Below are positions 40,271 to 48,446 of a DNA stretch of 64,000 nt, one piece after another. Within the stretch, counting starts at the first letter, position 1; the number at the start of each line of letters is the position of its first letter. The translations under genes and the position numbers were made by a program. Below the pieces are notes generated by a model. It made no database searches. It was given only the letters and a program-made list of their open reading frames with translations, and was not told the origin of the DNA. This stretch comes from Streptomyces sp. NBC_00708 (GTDB lineage: Bacteria; Actinomycetota; Actinomycetes; Streptomycetales; Streptomycetaceae): the NCBI GenBank assembly GCA_036226585.1, contig CP108998.1, positions 133,495 to 197,494 on the forward strand, written 5' to 3'.

Positions 40271-40567
40271 CCCCGGCAGGTGGCGGAGGCCGACGGCCAC
40301 CGCAGGGCGGGGAGCCCGCGGGCGCCCCGCCCGGACCGGACAGTGTCCTGCACGGCGGTCCGGGAACACCGCACGGCCATCGGCCTTCGCCGGCGACCGA
40401 CACTCCCACCGGCCCACCCGAACATCACGGGCGGGCATCCTCGCGTTCGTCGAAGTCCTCGCGTGCGCGCTGCGTCAGGCACAGCCGCCTCCGCCGGCTC
40501 TTCGTGGAGGAACCCCGCAGACGACGATCGTCCGTCGCGTCACGGGTGCGCACCGGCCGTCACCAGG
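40271..40567. other. Intergenic region (297 bp) with a terminator-like hairpin
   Basis: GGGCGGGG and CCCCGCCC at 40305-40332 can form an 8-bp stem for the secreted LTD gene. The remainder is noncoding; nothing else is seen. Confidence 0.5.
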
Positions 40568-40939
40568 CTAATCCGCGCTCTGCGGCGACAGCCGCCGCGT
40601 GATCCGGTCGAACAGCTCCGTCAGCGGCTCGCCGATGTCCCGGCCGAACGGGGTCAGCCCGTAGGTGACCTGAGGCGGCGTCGTCGGCTCGACCTCCCGC
40701 CAGACGAGACCGTCCTGAACCAACGCGCGCAGAGACTGGGCGAGCATCTTCTCGCTGATCCCCTGGATGCTCTCGCGCAGCTCGTAGAACCGAAGGTTGT
40801 TGTTCCGCAAGGAAATCAGCACCCAGATGCCCCACCTGCTGGTGACATGGCCGACCACATCCCGCGCCGGGCAGTCGGTGTGAAACACGTCATACCCGGC
40901 CCCTGCCTCGGCCCGTCTGTGCTGCGCGCTTCCCGTCAT
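40568..40939 (-). CDS. HxlR-family transcriptional regulator
   Basis: The 123-residue winged-helix protein has the HxlR set: DCPARDVVGHVTSRWGIWVL, LRFYELRESIQGISEKMLAQ, and LRALVQDGLVWREV. The cysteine near the N-terminus (HTDCPARD) could sense electrophiles or oxidants, as in other HxlR/QorR-type proteins. It is divergent from the NmrA-like gene across the CTTACT-AAA-AGTAAG operator. Confidence 0.9.
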   Translation of the reverse strand: MTGSAQHRRAEAGAGYDVFHTDCPARDVVGHVTSRWGIWVLISLRNNNLRFYELRESIQGISEKMLAQSLRALVQDGLVWREVEPTTPPQVTYGLTPFGRDIGEPLTELFDRITRRLSPQSAD

Positions 40940-40964
40940 GCCCTGAGCTTACCTCCGGGTATGT

Positions 40965-40979
40965 CCTTACTAAAAGTAA
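40965..40979. promoter_or_regulatory. HxlR operator
   Basis: CTTACT-AAA-AGTAAG is a perfect 6-bp inverted repeat midway between the divergent HxlR and NmrA-like genes. Confidence 0.8.
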
Positions 40980-41030
40980 GTCATGGTTCCTAGCGTGAGG
41001 CCGTAGAGATCATCCGACAAGGAGCAACCC

Positions 41031-41870
41031 ATGATCGTTGTGACCGGGGCTACGGGGAACATCGGCCGGCCGTTGACGCAGGCACTGGTAGAGGCGGGCC
41101 AACAAGTGACGGCTGTGTCACGGCACCCGGCGGCGGTGCCCGCCGGAGTCCGACACGTACCGGCCGACTTGGCCGAGCCGGCCGGCCTCAAGCCTGCACT
41201 CGCCGGGGCGAAGGCGCTGTTCCTGCTGCTGTCCGGTGACCTGCACGCCGCTGGAGCCAACCCTGCCGACATCATCGGCGAAGCCGCGGCCGGCGGGGTA
41301 CGCCGGGTCGTCCTGCTCTCCACGCTGGGAGTGGTGACCAGGCCCTTCGGCCGAACACGGATCGCGATGCGGGCGCTGGAGGACACACTGCGGGAATCCG
41401 TTCCCGAGTGGGCCATCCTGCGGCCGGGCGGCTTCGCCTCCAACGCCCTGTGGTGGGCCGAGTCCGTCCGCACACAACGGGCCGTCGCCGCGCCCTTCGG
41501 TGACATCGGTGTTCCGGTCATCGACCCGGCGGACATCGCCGCGGTCGCGGCGGCCTGCCTGCTGGACGACCAGCACTCCGGCAGCGTCTACGAGCTGACC
41601 GGCCCACAAGTGGTCACTCCGCGCCGGCAGACCGAGGCCATCGCCGCCGCCCTGGGCTCGCCGGTGCAGTTCCACGAGCTCACCCGCGACGAGGCCAAGG
41701 CCGCCATGACCCGAAGCATGCCGCCGGAGCTCGCCGACGACACCCTGGACATCCTCGGCGCCCCGAGCCCGGCCGAACTGCGCGTCAGCCCGGACGTCCA
41801 GCAGGTCCTCGGCCGCGCCCCACGATCCTTCGCCGACTGGGCAGCCCGCAACGTCGCCGCCTTCCGCTGA
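41031..41870 (+). CDS. NmrA-like NAD(P)H-binding quinone reductase-type protein
   Basis: The 279-residue atypical SDR begins with the cofactor motif MIVVTGATGNIGRPLTQAL and has ELTGPQVVTPRRQTEAIAAA near the C-terminus. It lacks the classical YxxxK. It resembles QorB/NmrA proteins that bind NADPH and reduce quinones or sense redox state. It is expected to be induced through the divergent HxlR protein, a common pairing. ATG 41031 follows AAGGAG. Confidence 0.88.
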   Translation: MIVVTGATGNIGRPLTQALVEAGQQVTAVSRHPAAVPAGVRHVPADLAEPAGLKPALAGAKALFLLLSGDLHAAGANPADIIGEAAAGGVRRVVLLSTLGVVTRPFGRTRIAMRALEDTLRESVPEWAILRPGGFASNALWWAESVRTQRAVAAPFGDIGVPVIDPADIAAVAAACLLDDQHSGSVYELTGPQVVTPRRQTEAIAAALGSPVQFHELTRDEAKAAMTRSMPPELADDTLDILGAPSPAELRVSPDVQQVLGRAPRSFADWAARNVAAFR

Positions 41871-41928
41871 TACCGCCGCTCCATAGGCGGAGACCCGACT
41901 CCAGGAGGGCACTCGCCGCCGCGGCGCA

Positions 41929-41944
41929 CCGGCCCCGGGGCCGG
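41929..41944 (+). terminator. GC-rich palindrome after the NmrA-like gene
   Basis: CCGGCCCCGGGGCCGG, a 16-bp perfect palindrome between the convergent NmrA-like and HIT genes. Confidence 0.45.
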
Positions 41945-41988
41945 CTCTGTTCGCGACTTCGGTTTCCGGCAAAGCTCCTGTGGTGCTG

Positions 41989-42408
41989 TCAGTCTGTGTG
42001 AGCAGCCGCCATGGCTGTGGCGAGCTGTGTGACAGGATCGCCGCCGATCCGGTGACGGGACTGTTGCGCGGGCCAGGTGGTGAACGCGTCGTCGGACCAG
42101 CGTGGAACCACGTGGAAGTGCAGATGAGGTACTGACTGCTCCGAGCCGGGGCCGCTGGCGCTCAGAATGTTCACGCCACCGGCCTTCAGCTCGCTCCGCA
42201 TCTTCCCGGCAAGGCGCTGGACCAGCGTCATCGCGTGTGCCAAGACCTCCGGGGGAGTGTCGAAGATGTCCGTCCAGTGGGACGTGGGAACCACCAGGGT
42301 GTGCCCTGGCGCGAGGGGATCCAGCGGGGCGAACGCGCTGACCACGGGCCCGCGCGTCACCCACCGGGCGGCGTCGTCCCGTATCAGCCGGCAGAAGGTG
42401 CAGTCCAT
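41989..42408 (-). CDS. HIT-family nucleotide hydrolase/transferase
   Basis: The 139-residue protein has a zinc-like N-terminal pair (MDCTFCRLIRDD) and the histidine triad in SVPHLHFHVVPR. HIT proteins split nucleoside phosphoramidates or dinucleotides. It is complete. ATG 42408 starts right at the CTFC motif; the ribosome-binding site is weak. It stands near, but on the opposite strand to, a module with a broken second HIT gene (44.2-44.6 kb). Confidence 0.87.
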   Translation of the reverse strand: MDCTFCRLIRDDAARWVTRGPVVSAFAPLDPLAPGHTLVVPTSHWTDIFDTPPEVLAHAMTLVQRLAGKMRSELKAGGVNILSASGPGSEQSVPHLHFHVVPRWSDDAFTTWPAQQSRHRIGGDPVTQLATAMAAAHTD

Positions 42409-43035
42409 GCGATCGGATCTTGTCAGAACCAGCAAGGCGCCGGCTGACCATTACGGAAACGAAGGGAGCCCACGGCGAGTGGTGACCGAACTCGCTATCC
42501 GTAGAGGGGCATAAGCCAAGAGCCAGTCCTGAGGACTGGCTCTTGTGCGCACTCTCGCGCGCCAACGCGATCATGCGGGACCCTGCTGGCGGCTGAAGCC
42601 CGTTTCTCAGGGGGTAGGGCGGATAGTGTCAGAGCGCCCGATGCGACAGCAAGAGCACGTGGGACGGACTCGCGGGATTCGCGCCGACTTTGTACAACTA
42701 CCGCTCCCAGGTGCTGTCATGATCACGCAAAAGTCTGTCACATGCGTGTCTGTGGCCTGGATCTGCCCAGCCCGGGAGTAAATGCGGACCATCCCATGCC
42801 CACGCAGTTACCGAAGAGCCGCCTGGCGCAGCATATTTCGTGTTGGGATGAGCTTGCATGAACCTCCCCCGAATAGCTCAACGCGCTGGCACCATGCGGA
42901 CCACCACCTGTCGCACGACGGCGCCAACCGCCTTGTGACAAGGGCTCCATGGCTGAAGCCCGGCCCCGGCGTGCTCGCGCCGGGGCTCCCATCCTGTCGC
43001 GGGTATCCGCAGCAGGACCTAGTAGGGGGATCCAC
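42409..43035. other. 627 bp with a gene remnant and terminator
   Basis: A + strand frame ending at 42514 (last residues RRVVTELAIRRGA) is followed 1 base later by a very strong terminator, suggesting the tail of a lost gene. Beyond 42545 no frame is convincing. A second hairpin, GCCCCGGCG-N6-CGCCGGGGC at 42963-42986, precedes the next gene. The stretch is less GC-rich than its neighbours and may mark an old insertion. Confidence 0.45.
42516..42544 (+). terminator. Strong terminator hairpin without an intact upstream gene
   Basis: CAAGAGCCAGTCC-TGA-GGACTGGCTCTTG: a perfect 13-bp stem with 3-base loop. It ends no intact gene on either strand; the only + frame before it is a short remnant. Confidence 0.8.
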
Positions 43036-43290
43036 ATGTCGCCTCATCAGTCCCACGCGAACCGGCTGGGGCCGAAGGAAAAGACCGCCCTTGCCATCAC
43101 CACGGTGTTCTTCACGGCCGCAGTGACGCTCGTGGCGCTCGGCCTGCCCGTTACCGACATCCTGATCCTCATGGGCGGTACGGCCGGCGCTGCGGTTCTG
43201 ACCGTCTCGACGATCACATTCGCAGGAACGCTGAGGGCAGCCAGTGAGACCGCTGCCGCCCTCGTCCGAATCTCCGCACATCAGCCGTGA
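43036..43290 (+). CDS. Small membrane protein, 84 aa
   Basis: The protein has two membrane helices (ALAITTVFFTAAVTLVALGL and LILMGGTAGAAVLTVSTITF) with a basic N-terminus (NRLGPKEK). No family is recognised. It ends 12 bases before the XRE gene and is probably co-transcribed with it. ATG 43036 follows AGGGGGA. Its role may be linked to the regulator/HIT/deoxyribosyltransferase genes. Confidence 0.7.
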   Translation: MSPHQSHANRLGPKEKTALAITTVFFTAAVTLVALGLPVTDILILMGGTAGAAVLTVSTITFAGTLRAASETAAALVRISAHQP

Positions 43291-43302
43291 CGGGGGAAGG
43301 AC

Positions 43303-44142
43303 ATGGGACGAGCGCCGAACCCGATTCCTTCTCCGGACAGCACCGTAGGCCGGCTTGCCGAGTTCCTGCGAGCCGGGCTGGGAACCGTGGGCCTCACCTT
43401 TCGAGAACTCGCCGACAAAGTTGTCTACGACGCTACGACGCTGCAGCGGGCCGCCGACGGTAAGACCGTTGCATCGTGGAACGTCGTACGGGAGTTCGCG
43501 AAAGCGTGTGAACTGAACGAGGAACGGGCCCTGCGGCTGTGGCGGGCCGCCCGAAGCGAACGCGACGGGAAACCCCTGCCGAGTCGAAGCGCTCCTGTCG
43601 CGGTGGAACAGATCGCCACCTATGCAGACCTGGGACTTTATCTGTCCTGGGTACGGAACAGGTCCGGCACCTCTTACCAGCGGATCGAGGACCGCGCATC
43701 GGCTGCTCGACGGCAGTTCGGTCGCCTTCCCCATTCCACCGCACATCGGATTGGATCGAGGAAAACGAACCGGCCTTCTCTGTTTCAGGTACAGGCATTT
43801 CTGGTGGGATGCGGCATTCAGGCAGACGAACACGGTCCAGTTGTCCGGGCATGGCACAGAGCAGAAAGGCGGTACTGGGACGAGTTGGGCCAGGGCGAAA
43901 CCGCCGGTCGCCCCGCCATCCTGCCGAGGGCACCCGAGGAGGAGCACGTCAGCCCTGTGCAATTGGCGCAGGCGATGGGGTACTCGCCCATCGAGGCCTA
44001 CCGCGGTCGCGGTAAGCCATGGTCCGTCCGGTGCGTGACCTGCGGGAGGGTCCAGCGGATTCAGCTGCGGCCACCCGAGGCCTCGAGGAGCCAAGGATGC
44101 AAGGCATGTACGCCCGCACAGGCCGACGACACCGGTGGCTGA
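43303..44142 (+). CDS. XRE-like helix-turn-helix protein with C-terminal zinc-ribbon
   Basis: The 279-residue protein has an N-terminal HTH (LAEFLRAGLGTVGLTFRELA, DATTLQRAADGKTVASWNVV), a second helical repeat of similar design in the middle (YLSWVRNRSGTSYQRIEDRA), and a C-terminal Cys4 ribbon (VRCVTCGRVQR and GCKACTPAQ). The duplicated HTH is like that of Streptomyces proteins encoded next to nucleoside-modifying enzymes. It probably regulates the downstream HIT/deoxyribosyltransferase genes. ATG 43303 follows GGGGGAAGGAC. Confidence 0.8.
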   Translation: MGRAPNPIPSPDSTVGRLAEFLRAGLGTVGLTFRELADKVVYDATTLQRAADGKTVASWNVVREFAKACELNEERALRLWRAARSERDGKPLPSRSAPVAVEQIATYADLGLYLSWVRNRSGTSYQRIEDRASAARRQFGRLPHSTAHRIGSRKTNRPSLFQVQAFLVGCGIQADEHGPVVRAWHRAERRYWDELGQGETAGRPAILPRAPEEEHVSPVQLAQAMGYSPIEAYRGRGKPWSVRCVTCGRVQRIQLRPPEASRSQGCKACTPAQADDTGG

Positions 44143-44199
44143 GAGAAAACCTCCAGCTGATGCGGACCTCCGGGGCCTCCTGGGGCAGCAAGGACACGG

Positions 44200-44564
44200 A
44201 GCGCGCCCAGGAAGCCGGTTCGGCCCGCGCCCACCGTGCTTCTGCGCGAGTGGCCGGACACGACCGCGATCCGGCCCCGCTCCGGAGGTGTCCACCCCGG
44301 CCACCTGCTGGTCATCCCGCGCGTCCACGTCGCGAACGTGAGCACCGGCCCAGCCGTTACGGCGGCGGCCATGGCCCGCGCCGCCGAACTCGCCGGCGCT
44401 CTCCAGGCCGTGAACGTCATCACCTCCAAGGGCGTGGAGGCGACGCAGACCGTGTTCCCTCCGCACATCCACGTGGTCCCCGCACCGGCGGCGACGGTCT
44501 GCCGCTGCCCTGGACGCCGCAACACACCACCCGCATCCACAACCCGATGGGAGACCAGCAGTGA
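44200..44564 (+). pseudogene. HIT-family protein, frameshifted
   Basis: Two frames each carry part of a HIT protein. One reads VLLREWPDTTAIRPRSGGVH, PGHLLVIPRVHVANVS and then ATQTVFPPHIHVVPAPA, where the triad is reduced to HIHVVP. The natural end, GGDGLPLPWTPQHTTRIHNP followed by MGDQQ, is in another frame and stops at 44564, overlapping the next start. A frameshift near 44.49 kb separates them, and the N-terminal cysteine region is missing. The gene is probably dead. Its position between the XRE and deoxyribosyltransferase genes suggests it once belonged to that operon. Confidence 0.65.
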
Positions 44565-45043
44565 TCAACGTGGTGATGGCCCGTGAGGCGCTCCCCGCGC
44601 CGGGCCCCAGTGTCTTTCTGGCCGGACCGACCCCGCGCCTGAGCCGCCCTGTCGACTCCTGGCGGCCGACCGCGATCGCCGAACTCAACACCCAGTGGCA
44701 CAGTGACGTCCCGCTGACGGTGTTCTCGCCCGAGTCCCGCGGCGGCTTCCGCGCCGCCCACTACGACGACCAGGTCGGCTGGGAGACCCAGGCCCGCGAA
44801 CAGGCCGACGTCGTCCTCTACTGGATCCCCCGCGACCTGGAAACCCTGCCCGGGTTCACCACCAACGTCGAGTTCGGCCTCGACATCACCCAGCGCAAGA
44901 TCGTCCTGGGCTGCCCGCCCGACTGCCCCAACCCCGAACGCAACCGCTACCTCATCTGGGTCGCCCACCGCCACGGCGCACCCGTGTGCCAGACCCTCGT
45001 GGACACCGTCGGGGCTTCCCTTTCCGTCGTCGCCTCCCGGTAG
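44561..45043 (+). CDS. Nucleoside 2-deoxyribosyltransferase-like protein
   Basis: The 160-residue protein has the family's phosphate-type loop SVFLAGPTPR, the QVGWETQAREQADVVLYWIP stretch with active-site Glu region, and TTNVEFGLDI with the nucleophilic-type Glu. It either transfers deoxyribose between bases or hydrolyses nucleosides/nucleotides. GTG 44561 overlaps the stop of the broken HIT frame (GTGA); ATG 44576 is an alternative. It is the last gene of the regulator/HIT module. Confidence 0.78.
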   Translation: MINVVMAREALPAPGPSVFLAGPTPRLSRPVDSWRPTAIAELNTQWHSDVPLTVFSPESRGGFRAAHYDDQVGWETQAREQADVVLYWIPRDLETLPGFTTNVEFGLDITQRKIVLGCPPDCPNPERNRYLIWVAHRHGAPVCQTLVDTVGASLSVVASR

Positions 45044-45446
45044 CCCCGTAAAGACCGGTCGCGGTGGCCGGCGCCGTCGGCGTCAGGGGTCAGGTTGGTG
45101 ATGAGTGGAGTACGGGGTGGAGGTCGAGCACCACCCCAGGCCATCCCGTGCTGTCCCGCCCCATCTTCGCCATTCGACATCATGTTCCATCGTGTGGTGC
45201 CCACCGCTGTGCTCGTGCAGCCAGCGAAAGACGCCTTCTCGCACCTCGTTCATCTGCGAAACCATGGCCTGAATGACACCCTGCCTTGACTTGAATCAAT
45301 CTTCGCCGTGAGTCTTCCGCTTTCATTCGGAAGCATGTCAGCATGCCTGTCGTGCAGACCCCGTCAATACAGGCTCAATCGATGTCGTTTTGTCGCTTCG
45401 GTTTCGCCTCGTCGATTCTCGCAGCCCCACATGCCGAGGAGTGAAG
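45044..45446. other. Intergenic region upstream of the polysaccharide lyase (403 bp)
   Basis: No convincing gene is present. A minus-strand frame at 45083-45265 would encode a 60-residue protein starting MVSQMNEVREGVFRWLHEHS; its first 35 residues look natural but I cannot assign it. TTGA-A-TCAA at 45291-45299 with CAATC repeats lies in the promoter of the lyase gene and resembles half of the palindrome at 48372. Confidence 0.5.
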
Positions 45447-46265
45447 ATGATCAAAGGTCTCAAGGTGTCGACCGCGCTGTGCGCGGGTGCCCTGCTGGTG
45501 CCCGTCCTGGTGTCGTACGCGTCGGGTGGCGAGCCGGAAGCGGCTTCGCCTGGTACCGAGAAGCTGAAGGTGGACTACGAGAGCGGCACCCTGGACTCGG
45601 GGGTGGACGGCCTGACGACCACGCATGCGACGGCGCCGGATGCTTCCGCGGTCGTCCGGCCCGCGCACGGCGGTTCGTACGCGGTGCAGCACAAGGTGAC
45701 GCTCGGCGACCCGGGCTACGAGTCCAACGGAGCGCCGCGGAGCGAGAGCGCCACGGATCTGCTTCCCTCCGGGCAGTTCAACGTCGGTGACGTGCGGCGC
45801 TACGAGTTCAGCGTGCTGCTCAAGGACTGGAAGGCGTACGCGCCGGGCGACAGCGAGTCCGGCGACATCTTCTTCCAGGGCAAGTACGCGGGCGGCAACG
45901 TGCCGGCGTACTACCTCATGGCGAAACGCAACGAGATCGCGTTCCGGTCCCCCCACCTGGAGCGGCAGACGACGGTGGTGCCGGATCTGCGTCCGTACGT
46001 GAACAAGTGGATCAGCTTCCGCGTGGACGCGCGCTGGACCACCGACGAGACGGGCTGCTTCAAGGTCTCCGTGCGCTTGCCGGAGCAGTCCGACTACCAC
46101 CCCGCCGCTTCGTACGAGAACGTCCGCACCTACCAGCCGGGCAACCCGGCCGAGCACGGATACATCAAGTGGGGTCTCTACCGGCCCTCGGAGTCGGTCG
46201 AGAACGGTGACGTCCCCACGCGGATCGTCCAGCACGACGACATCCGCATCCTCGACCTGTCCTGA
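45447..46265 (+). CDS. Secreted polysaccharide lyase (heparin-lyase/PL20-like fold)
   Basis: The 272-residue protein has a signal peptide (MIKGLKVSTALCAGALLVPV). Its mature domain has the jelly-roll pattern of the polysaccharide lyase group: LKVDYESGTLDSGVDGL, GAPRSESATDLLPSGQF, YEFSVLLKDWKAY, GDIFFQGKY, YIKWGLYRPS. It would cut uronic-acid-containing polysaccharides by beta-elimination outside the cell. ATG 45447 follows GAGGAGTGA. The beta-propeller gene follows 52 bases later, and a sugar ABC importer lies further downstream. Confidence 0.82.
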   Translation: MIKGLKVSTALCAGALLVPVLVSYASGGEPEAASPGTEKLKVDYESGTLDSGVDGLTTTHATAPDASAVVRPAHGGSYAVQHKVTLGDPGYESNGAPRSESATDLLPSGQFNVGDVRRYEFSVLLKDWKAYAPGDSESGDIFFQGKYAGGNVPAYYLMAKRNEIAFRSPHLERQTTVVPDLRPYVNKWISFRVDARWTTDETGCFKVSVRLPEQSDYHPAASYENVRTYQPGNPAEHGYIKWGLYRPSESVENGDVPTRIVQHDDIRILDLS

Positions 46266-46317
46266 CGTGGATCCCCGGATCAGCCCGTCAGCAGACCCAA
46301 CACCTCTTGGAGTACAG

Positions 46318-48339
46318 ATGACCCACTCTTCCTCCGTGAACAGGCGCCGACTGCTCCAGGCCGGCGGCGTGCTCGGGCTGGCCACCGCCGCCGGATCACT
46401 TCTGGCCCCGCGGGCCGATGCCTCACCGGAGGCGGCGGCACGGACGAAGGTGACGGATCTGGGGCCGGGCCTGGTCCAGTTCTCGCTGATGAGCGGAGTG
46501 CTGGTCGGTGACACGGTCTACATCGGCTCGCGCAATCTGACCCCCGCCGTCGTCGTCGGGTTCCACCTGCCGAGCCGGAAGGTGGTGTCGTCCACCGACC
46601 TCGGCGCGGGGCCGGAGCCCTCCATCCAGGCGCTGGCAGCGGACCCTACCGGCCGTTACCTCTACATCGGTGTGCTGGTCAAGGCCGACGAAGGCAGGCC
46701 GAACCTCTACCGGTGGGACCTGACGACGCCCGACAAGCCCGCCGAGCCCATCGGCAGGACCGAGGACCGTGACATCCGTGATCTGGCGGTCGCCCCCGAC
46801 GGCACCGTCTTCGCCGTGGGCGGCGTCCCGGACCGGCCGCCGGTGCTGTGGCAGTACGACCCCGGCACCGGTGCCGTGACAAATCTCGGCGCCCCCGACC
46901 CGAAGGCCACGCTGGCCAGGGCGGTCGCGGCCACGGACACCACCGTCTTCTTCGGCGCGGGCAGTGTGCTCTCCGGCGGCGGCGGCGCGAGCAAGGCGTC
47001 GCTGTTCGCCTTCGACCGCAAGAGCCGCGCGTTCACCTCGATCGTGCCCAAGGAGATGGAGAAGGACCCCAGCCTGCGGGAACTCACCGTCCTGGACGGG
47101 CAGTTGATCGTCGGCACCTCGGGCGCCGTCGACCCCGCGAAGTTCGCCGTGATCGACCTGGCGGACTACTCCTCGTACACCCTGGTGAAGACCGAGGGCG
47201 CGGTCATCAAGACGTTCGCCTCCGACGCCGAACGGATCTACTTCGCCTCCGAGTCGGGTATCGAGGCGTACTCGAAGGCCGACAGGACGCTCTCCCACGT
47301 GGAGTTCACCGGACCGGATCTCGGCGAGATCTGGGGGCTGGACCACCGCGACGGGAAGCTCGCGGTCGTCTCCGGCTACGGCTTCGTCGCCGAGATCGAC
47401 GTGGCCGCCGGTACGTCGGTGGTCACCGATCTGCACGAGGCAGGAGCGAAGGCGGGCACGCAGGCGGGCATGGGGATCGCCGCCGGCCACGGCTATGTCT
47501 ACCTCGGCGGGAACGGGGCCATCTCCCGGCGCAATCTGAGGACCGGTGAGGTCGTCAACCTGGCCGCGCCCGGCGAGGCCAAGGACGCCGAGGTGATCGA
47601 GGGCGTCCTGTACACCGGCCAGTACAACTCGCAGGGCATCTGGCGGTACGACCCCGCCCGGCGGAAGCAGCCGCAGCAGGCGGCCAAGTTCCCCTTCGAA
47701 CAGAACCGCCCGCTGGACGTGTCGTGGGACCCGGACAACAAGCTGCTCCTCGTCGGGGTGCAGTCCGACACCGAGGGCGGCGGCGCCCTGTGGACGTACT
47801 CGCCCAGGACCGGGAAGTCGGCCTCCTACGTCAATCCCATCGACGACGTCCAGCTGGTGCGGGCGGTGGCCAACCGGGACGGCGTCGCCTACCTGGGTGG
47901 CGACAACGCCTCGAAGGAGGGACCGCGCGCCACGGTCGTCGCCGTCGACCCGGCCACCGGCAAGGAGCAATGGCGCGTCGAGACACAGCAGGCGGCGGGC
48001 GTGGCGGCGCTCGCGGTGCAGGGCCGCCACCTCTACGGAGTCACCACGAAGGGCGGGCTGTTCGTCATCGACCGGCGCACCCGAAAGGTGGTGCACACGG
48101 CGGACATCAGCAGCGTCAGCAAGGGCTTCGCCGCCATGGTCACCAACCGGGGAGCGGTGTACGGCGTCTCGGACACCACCCTGTACCGCTTCCACCCGAA
48201 GACGTTCGCCGTCAGCACCGTGGTCGCGGGCATCAACGGGGCCTGGTACAGCGGCCCGCACCTCAATGTCCACGAGGGCCTGATCTACACGCTCCGCGGG
48301 GGCAACCTGGTCGCGGTCGACGACCGGCCGGCGCACTGA
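46318..48339 (+). CDS. Tat-exported beta-propeller (PQQ-repeat-like) protein
   Basis: The 673-residue protein has a twin-arginine signal (NRRRLLQAGGVLGLATAAGS, cleaved near ADA-SP). Repeated ~40-50-residue blades with a closing pattern such as NLYRWDLTTPD, LWQYDPGTGAVTNLG, LFAFDRKSR and VVAVDPATGKEQWRVET indicate a 7-8-bladed propeller of the PQQ/quinoprotein-like type. No catalytic residues stand out, so it may bind a polysaccharide or act as an auxiliary of the lyase encoded just before. ATG 46318 follows TTGGAG. Confidence 0.82.
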   Translation: MTHSSSVNRRRLLQAGGVLGLATAAGSLLAPRADASPEAAARTKVTDLGPGLVQFSLMSGVLVGDTVYIGSRNLTPAVVVGFHLPSRKVVSSTDLGAGPEPSIQALAADPTGRYLYIGVLVKADEGRPNLYRWDLTTPDKPAEPIGRTEDRDIRDLAVAPDGTVFAVGGVPDRPPVLWQYDPGTGAVTNLGAPDPKATLARAVAATDTTVFFGAGSVLSGGGGASKASLFAFDRKSRAFTSIVPKEMEKDPSLRELTVLDGQLIVGTSGAVDPAKFAVIDLADYSSYTLVKTEGAVIKTFASDAERIYFASESGIEAYSKADRTLSHVEFTGPDLGEIWGLDHRDGKLAVVSGYGFVAEIDVAAGTSVVTDLHEAGAKAGTQAGMGIAAGHGYVYLGGNGAISRRNLRTGEVVNLAAPGEAKDAEVIEGVLYTGQYNSQGIWRYDPARRKQPQQAAKFPFEQNRPLDVSWDPDNKLLLVGVQSDTEGGGALWTYSPRTGKSASYVNPIDDVQLVRAVANRDGVAYLGGDNASKEGPRATVVAVDPATGKEQWRVETQQAAGVAALAVQGRHLYGVTTKGGLFVIDRRTRKVVHTADISSVSKGFAAMVTNRGAVYGVSDTTLYRFHPKTFAVSTVVAGINGAWYSGPHLNVHEGLIYTLRGGNLVAVDDRPAH

Positions 48340-48371
48340 CCCGCAGGGTGATCCGTCGTTCCAGGCCATCG

Positions 48372-48386
48372 TCAATCTTTGATTGA
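48372..48386 (+). promoter_or_regulatory. Operator-like palindrome before the sugar regulator gene
   Basis: TCAATC-TTT-GATTGA, a perfect 15-bp palindrome 61 bases ahead of the DeoR/LacI hybrid gene. TCAATC recurs at 45296 in the promoter of the lyase gene. Confidence 0.55.
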
Positions 48387-48446
48387 TATCTTTTCGGTTG
48401 TCGAGTGAAAGCTGCTGGCTCACTCGCTACCGAGAGGGGACCGAAG

